Positions 41,154 to 44,004 of a stretch of 44,004 bases of DNA are shown piece after piece. Each line of letters begins with the position of its first letter. Positions within the stretch are counted from its first letter, which is position 1. The stretch comes from CAWUKT01 sp041565275 (lineage in GTDB: Bacteria; Bacteroidota; Bacteroidia; J057; JADKCL01). Below the pieces are notes generated by a model. It did not search any database. It had not been told where the DNA came from and saw nothing but the letters and a program-made list of their open reading frames with translations. The stretch lies in the NCBI GenBank assembly GCA_041565275.1, contig JBFGVE010000008.1:1-44004 (forward strand), written 5' to 3'. Both the position numbers and the translations under genes were made by a program.

Positions 41154-42995
41154 TTACGATTTGGCCTTGATCTCGTCAGGAGAAATTGCCAGCGGAGTCA
41201 GATCATTGATCCTGTTCTTAGTAGGGCCGTTTTCCAGATTTAAAACCCCTCGTGGACAAACTGCTGAGCAGACTCCACAACCCACACAACTGGCACGAAC
41301 AATGTTCTGACCACGTTGGGCATAAGCCTTGACGTCGATCCCCATTTCACAATAGGTCGAACAATTCCCACAAGATATACATTGACCGCCATTGGTAGTA
41401 ATACGGAACCGGGAAAAGTATTTTTGAAGTATTCCGAGGATGGCGGCCTGGGGGCAACCGAAGCGGCACCAGACGCGGGATCCGAGGATCGGATAGAAGC
41501 CTGTGCCAACGACGCCCGCAAAAATGCTGGCAATTGCGAAGCCATAGCCACTCTTCATCCCATTTTTGAGGCCATCTCCGAGAAAATGAAATTGCCAGTC
41601 GAGCAGCAGCAGCGCGGTGATAGCGGTAATGAGGACGAGGACGCTATGAACCGAGTACCGCTCAATCTTCCAGGCTTTGAGCGACTTGTCGCTCTGCTGA
41701 CGGAAGGGGTCGCCAGCGGTTTCGGCCAAGCCGCCACACCCACAAACCCAACTGCAATACCAGCGCTTGCCGAAAAAGTAGGTCAGTACCACCACACCAA
41801 TGGTAGACATGATGAGGGCGATTAGGATTACGGTCCAACCGAACCCGCCAAATCCTGCCTGAGTAGCCAGCCCGCTGTAATCGTTATTTGGCACATGGAC
41901 ATCATCAAATACTTCCTGACCGGTGTAGTAGGTGATCAGGCCCGGATGGATAATGTCGTAATCCAAGGGCCAGAAGTAGGAAAAGTAATGAGGAGCCACA
42001 TTGGGTTTGTACTTCAACAGGGTATCGTTGTACTGTCGGGCAGCAGCGCGATCAGTTTCATAAGGGATCAGAGCCTGGTCAACCTGGAGTTGCCAATAAG
42101 CTTTGGCTTCACCAGGAGCGTTTTTCAAGCTGTCTTGGTAAGCAAAAAAGGTGTTCTTACTGGTATTGTATTTTTCATAGATGGGCTGGTAATCCTTTAC
42201 AACAGGTTCAAAATCATCGCTTTGCCTGGAATTCAAAGCTTCCAGAACGGTCGGCAATGAAAAAGCAATTACCAATTGGAAGAACATGACCGACATTGTC
42301 CTCAGGACCTGGTACCTATTGTGCCTGTATTTAAGGATGTAACGGAATCCCATCACTAAGACCGCAACGGTGTAGATCAGGCCATATACAAACCACTGGT
42401 TCGTAACGTGCCCCATACCCTGTTCATCGATCCAGTAGGAATGGCCCCCTGTAAGCGCATTGTAGAGCGGATCTGCAGCACTTACCAAACCAAAAAGGTG
42501 GTCCGGGTACCAGTAGAGGATCGCATAGAAGCCAGTGAAGGTAATGGCGAGCATCCAGCTCAGCACACCAGCTTGCCGGGAAGCTGAAGAATGGAAGATC
42601 CCATTGTTCCTGATCCCGGCAGGGCCCCGTCCGAAGGCTCCCAAAAAATATAAGACCGCTCCAATACTCGTCACTCCGAAAATGACAAAGAAGAGTCCCC
42701 AGCCTTGAAGATTGAGTTTAACCGTCAAAAAGACCATACTGGCCATCCCGGCTACCATTAGGGTAAGGATCAGTATCCCATACCTTTCCTTGTTCTTATT
42801 CCAGAGCAAAGCGCCAGCTATAAAAAACAGGCCGGATAGGGCGATATTGAGCCATGGCCGCACTGTGCTTGCACTCAAAAAGCTGACCAGGAGGGCCAGA
42901 ATTCCGATCCCGATCAGAAAAGCCCCGACCCGCTCTATGGTCTTCATTTCCGAAGGCGGGGTCAGAGACATGCTACGGTCTACTTTATTGCTCAT
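41154..42995 (-). CDS. Membrane 4Fe-4S protein, NapH/CcoG-like
   Basis: A 613-residue inner-membrane iron-sulfur protein. Hydrophobic segments span about 22-40, 50-64, 72-92, 100-118, 145-163, 202-217, 237-250, 385-407, 452-466 and 487-503. A large hydrophilic loop (about 253-375) without cysteines separates the two halves. The NapH-like motifs follow: RWYCSWVCGCGG (Cys414, 418, 420) and WCRFGCP (Cys510, 514). Two 4Fe-4S clusters come next, CISCGNCSTYC (539-549) and CVGCGVCSAVCP (570-581). It should move electrons across or at the membrane from the FAD protein encoded 2 nt upstream. The final acceptor is unknown. Confidence 0.87.
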   Translation of the reverse strand: MSNKVDRSMSLTPPSEMKTIERVGAFLIGIGILALLVSFLSASTVRPWLNIALSGLFFIAGALLWNKNKERYGILILTLMVAGMASMVFLTVKLNLQGWGLFFVIFGVTSIGAVLYFLGAFGRGPAGIRNNGIFHSSASRQAGVLSWMLAITFTGFYAILYWYPDHLFGLVSAADPLYNALTGGHSYWIDEQGMGHVTNQWFVYGLIYTVAVLVMGFRYILKYRHNRYQVLRTMSVMFFQLVIAFSLPTVLEALNSRQSDDFEPVVKDYQPIYEKYNTSKNTFFAYQDSLKNAPGEAKAYWQLQVDQALIPYETDRAAARQYNDTLLKYKPNVAPHYFSYFWPLDYDIIHPGLITYYTGQEVFDDVHVPNNDYSGLATQAGFGGFGWTVILIALIMSTIGVVVLTYFFGKRWYCSWVCGCGGLAETAGDPFRQQSDKSLKAWKIERYSVHSVLVLITAITALLLLDWQFHFLGDGLKNGMKSGYGFAIASIFAGVVGTGFYPILGSRVWCRFGCPQAAILGILQKYFSRFRITTNGGQCISCGNCSTYCEMGIDVKAYAQRGQNIVRASCVGCGVCSAVCPRGVLNLENGPTKNRINDLTPLAISPDEIKAKS

Positions 42996-42997
42996 GG

Positions 42998-44004
42998 TTA
43001 TTTTGCGGTTTCTTTAGGGACTTCTCGTCGGCTACCAAAGATTATATTCAGCAATCGCTTGCGGGAGCGAAGGTTTACCTTGTCATTGGGAAACTGTAGG
43101 TTGTACAAGCGGGCTATTTCCTTTTCGTAGGTTTCGAAGAATTCAGGATCAAAGTTAGCAGCAATTAAATGCTCTACCACATATTTGAGGTCTCTCTTTT
43201 CTTTGATCCAGGTATCGCAAACCTCGTGGCGGTAACGGATGCCAAACAAATTGAAGGCGACCACTTCGCGGGTATGGCGGTCGTAATTGATGCGTATACA
43301 TTTCTTTCCGTCAGGGTGTTGCCAAAAAAGTGAACTTTGGGTTTCTGGTAAAGTCGCCGGAACATCACCATAGGTATGGTATTCGATGTCGAAAAACTTG
43401 GCGGAATTGAAGAATATTCCCGGGGTATAGGCTCTCTCTTCTCCGCAAATGGTCTTGGCCACTGTCTCCCCGTGCATCTTACCCGTGTACCAGATCTGCT
43501 CCAGTTTTCTTCTACCCTTCGGAGGATCCCGGAACTCTGCACAATCACCGATCGCATAGACATTTGGGACATTTGTCTTGAAATAATGATCGATCAAGAT
43601 CCCGCGCTGGGTTTCAATATTTGATGATTTGAGGAAGCCTATATTCGGATGCACACCTGCAGTGAGCCCCACCCACTGGCACTCAATGACACGGCCATCT
43701 TGGGTCTTCACCCCCTTGACACGTCCCACTTCATCGGGAATGATCTCTGCCAGTGAGGTGTTCAATTGCAAATCAACATGGTGCTCCCGAATGTGCCGGT
43801 TGATCATCTCCGATTCTTCAGCCGGAAGGACATTGTTCCAGTAACTGGATTCCCTTACCAAAAAAGTAACCTTGATCCCCCGGGAGAGCAACATCTCTGC
43901 CATTTCGATCCCAATCAACCCACCCCCTACAACGACTGCACGGTCCGCATCGCGGGTATAGGTCTCCATATAGTCCAGGTCCTGGAGACTGTACAAGCCC
44001 CCTA
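42998..44004 (-). CDS. NAD(P)/FAD-dependent oxidoreductase, 5' end outside window
   Basis: At least 335 residues of a pyridine nucleotide-disulfide oxidoreductase-like flavoprotein. The frame is open to the window edge, so the N-terminal FAD motif is missing. In view are SLQDLDYMETYTRDADRAVVVGGGLIGIEMAEMLLSRGI, a NAD(P)-binding GxGxxG, and NVPNVYAIGDCAEF, the second FAD motif. After about residue 260 an extra C-terminal region (LKYVVEHLIAANFDPEFFETYEKEIARLYNLQFPND) follows, without cysteines that would bind clusters. It is translationally close to the 4Fe-4S gene (2-nt gap), which is probably its electron partner. It is similar to nitrite reductase-type NADH:acceptor proteins, but the substrate is open. 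Confidence 0.88.
   Translation of the reverse strand, partial: GGLYSLQDLDYMETYTRDADRAVVVGGGLIGIEMAEMLLSRGIKVTFLVRESSYWNNVLPAEESEMINRHIREHHVDLQLNTSLAEIIPDEVGRVKGVKTQDGRVIECQWVGLTAGVHPNIGFLKSSNIETQRGILIDHYFKTNVPNVYAIGDCAEFRDPPKGRRKLEQIWYTGKMHGETVAKTICGEERAYTPGIFFNSAKFFDIEYHTYGDVPATLPETQSSLFWQHPDGKKCIRINYDRHTREVVAFNLFGIRYRHEVCDTWIKEKRDLKYVVEHLIAANFDPEFFETYEKEIARLYNLQFPNDKVNLRSRKRLLNIIFGSRREVPKETAK

Overview
The window reads as chromosomal DNA of a Bacteroidota bacterium, most likely a Saprospiria-like lineage. The sequence evidence is: two secreted proteins ending in type IX secretion (T9SS) type A sorting domains, a TonB-dependent receptor with an N-terminal carboxypeptidase-regulatory-like domain, DUF5777 and DUF4286 family genes, and repeated promoter elements of the Bacteroidota form TAnnTTTG, two of them with an upstream TTTG at exactly 22 nt. 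No rRNA, CRISPR array, insertion sequence or phage gene was found. The taxonomic call is inference from gene content.

Layout. 1-3746: surface and uptake genes on the minus strand (an edge-truncated secreted protein; a T9SS cargo translationally coupled to a TonB receptor). 3908-6887: a Bcp peroxiredoxin, then a minus-strand set of cytochrome-like lipoprotein, DUF5777 barrel protein and type III CoA-transferase. 7015-9385: fructose-1,6-bisphosphatase, a PspA/IM30 protein and a shorter paralogue of its C-terminal half, closed by a terminator. 9509-14414: rsfS on minus, then biotin ligase, coaX, an outer-membrane protein carrying a coiled-coil insert, and a TPR lipoprotein-like or periplasmic protein on plus.

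14450-21032 is the most unusual block: a tight minus-strand operon DUF4956 - CotH/beta-helix - VTC domain - DUF4956 - CotH. It contains two membrane/kinase-like pairs and one polyphosphate-polymerase-like protein, and looks like an uncharacterised envelope system. 21143-22702: a periplasmic thioredoxin, a LOG-family enzyme, a decayed AhpC-type peroxiredoxin, and tRNA-Arg(CCT). 22776-24798: an RNase H-like domain protein fused to a long Lys/Glu-rich tail, and a DUF4286 gene.

25176-29205: a HAD hydrolase, a MerR/B12-binding regulator, and two closely related ECF sigma factors separated by AT-rich DNA with perfect palindromes. This looks like a small regulatory island. 29286-33725: a giant multidomain T9SS-secreted protein and a TerC membrane protein. 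33779-36994: a SHOCT-like protein, TatD, PyrF and an RlmI-like methyltransferase on plus. 36978-44004: a closely spaced minus-strand operon joining an FAD oxidoreductase and a membrane 4Fe-4S protein to two family 2 glycosyltransferases and a GT-C/methyltransferase fusion, suggesting lipid-linked glycan assembly next to a redox pair.

A recurring theme is local paralogy: two CotH proteins, two DUF4956 proteins, two sigma factors and a PspA pair all sit next to each other. Functions named here rest on recognised motifs in the given sequence; no database search was possible.
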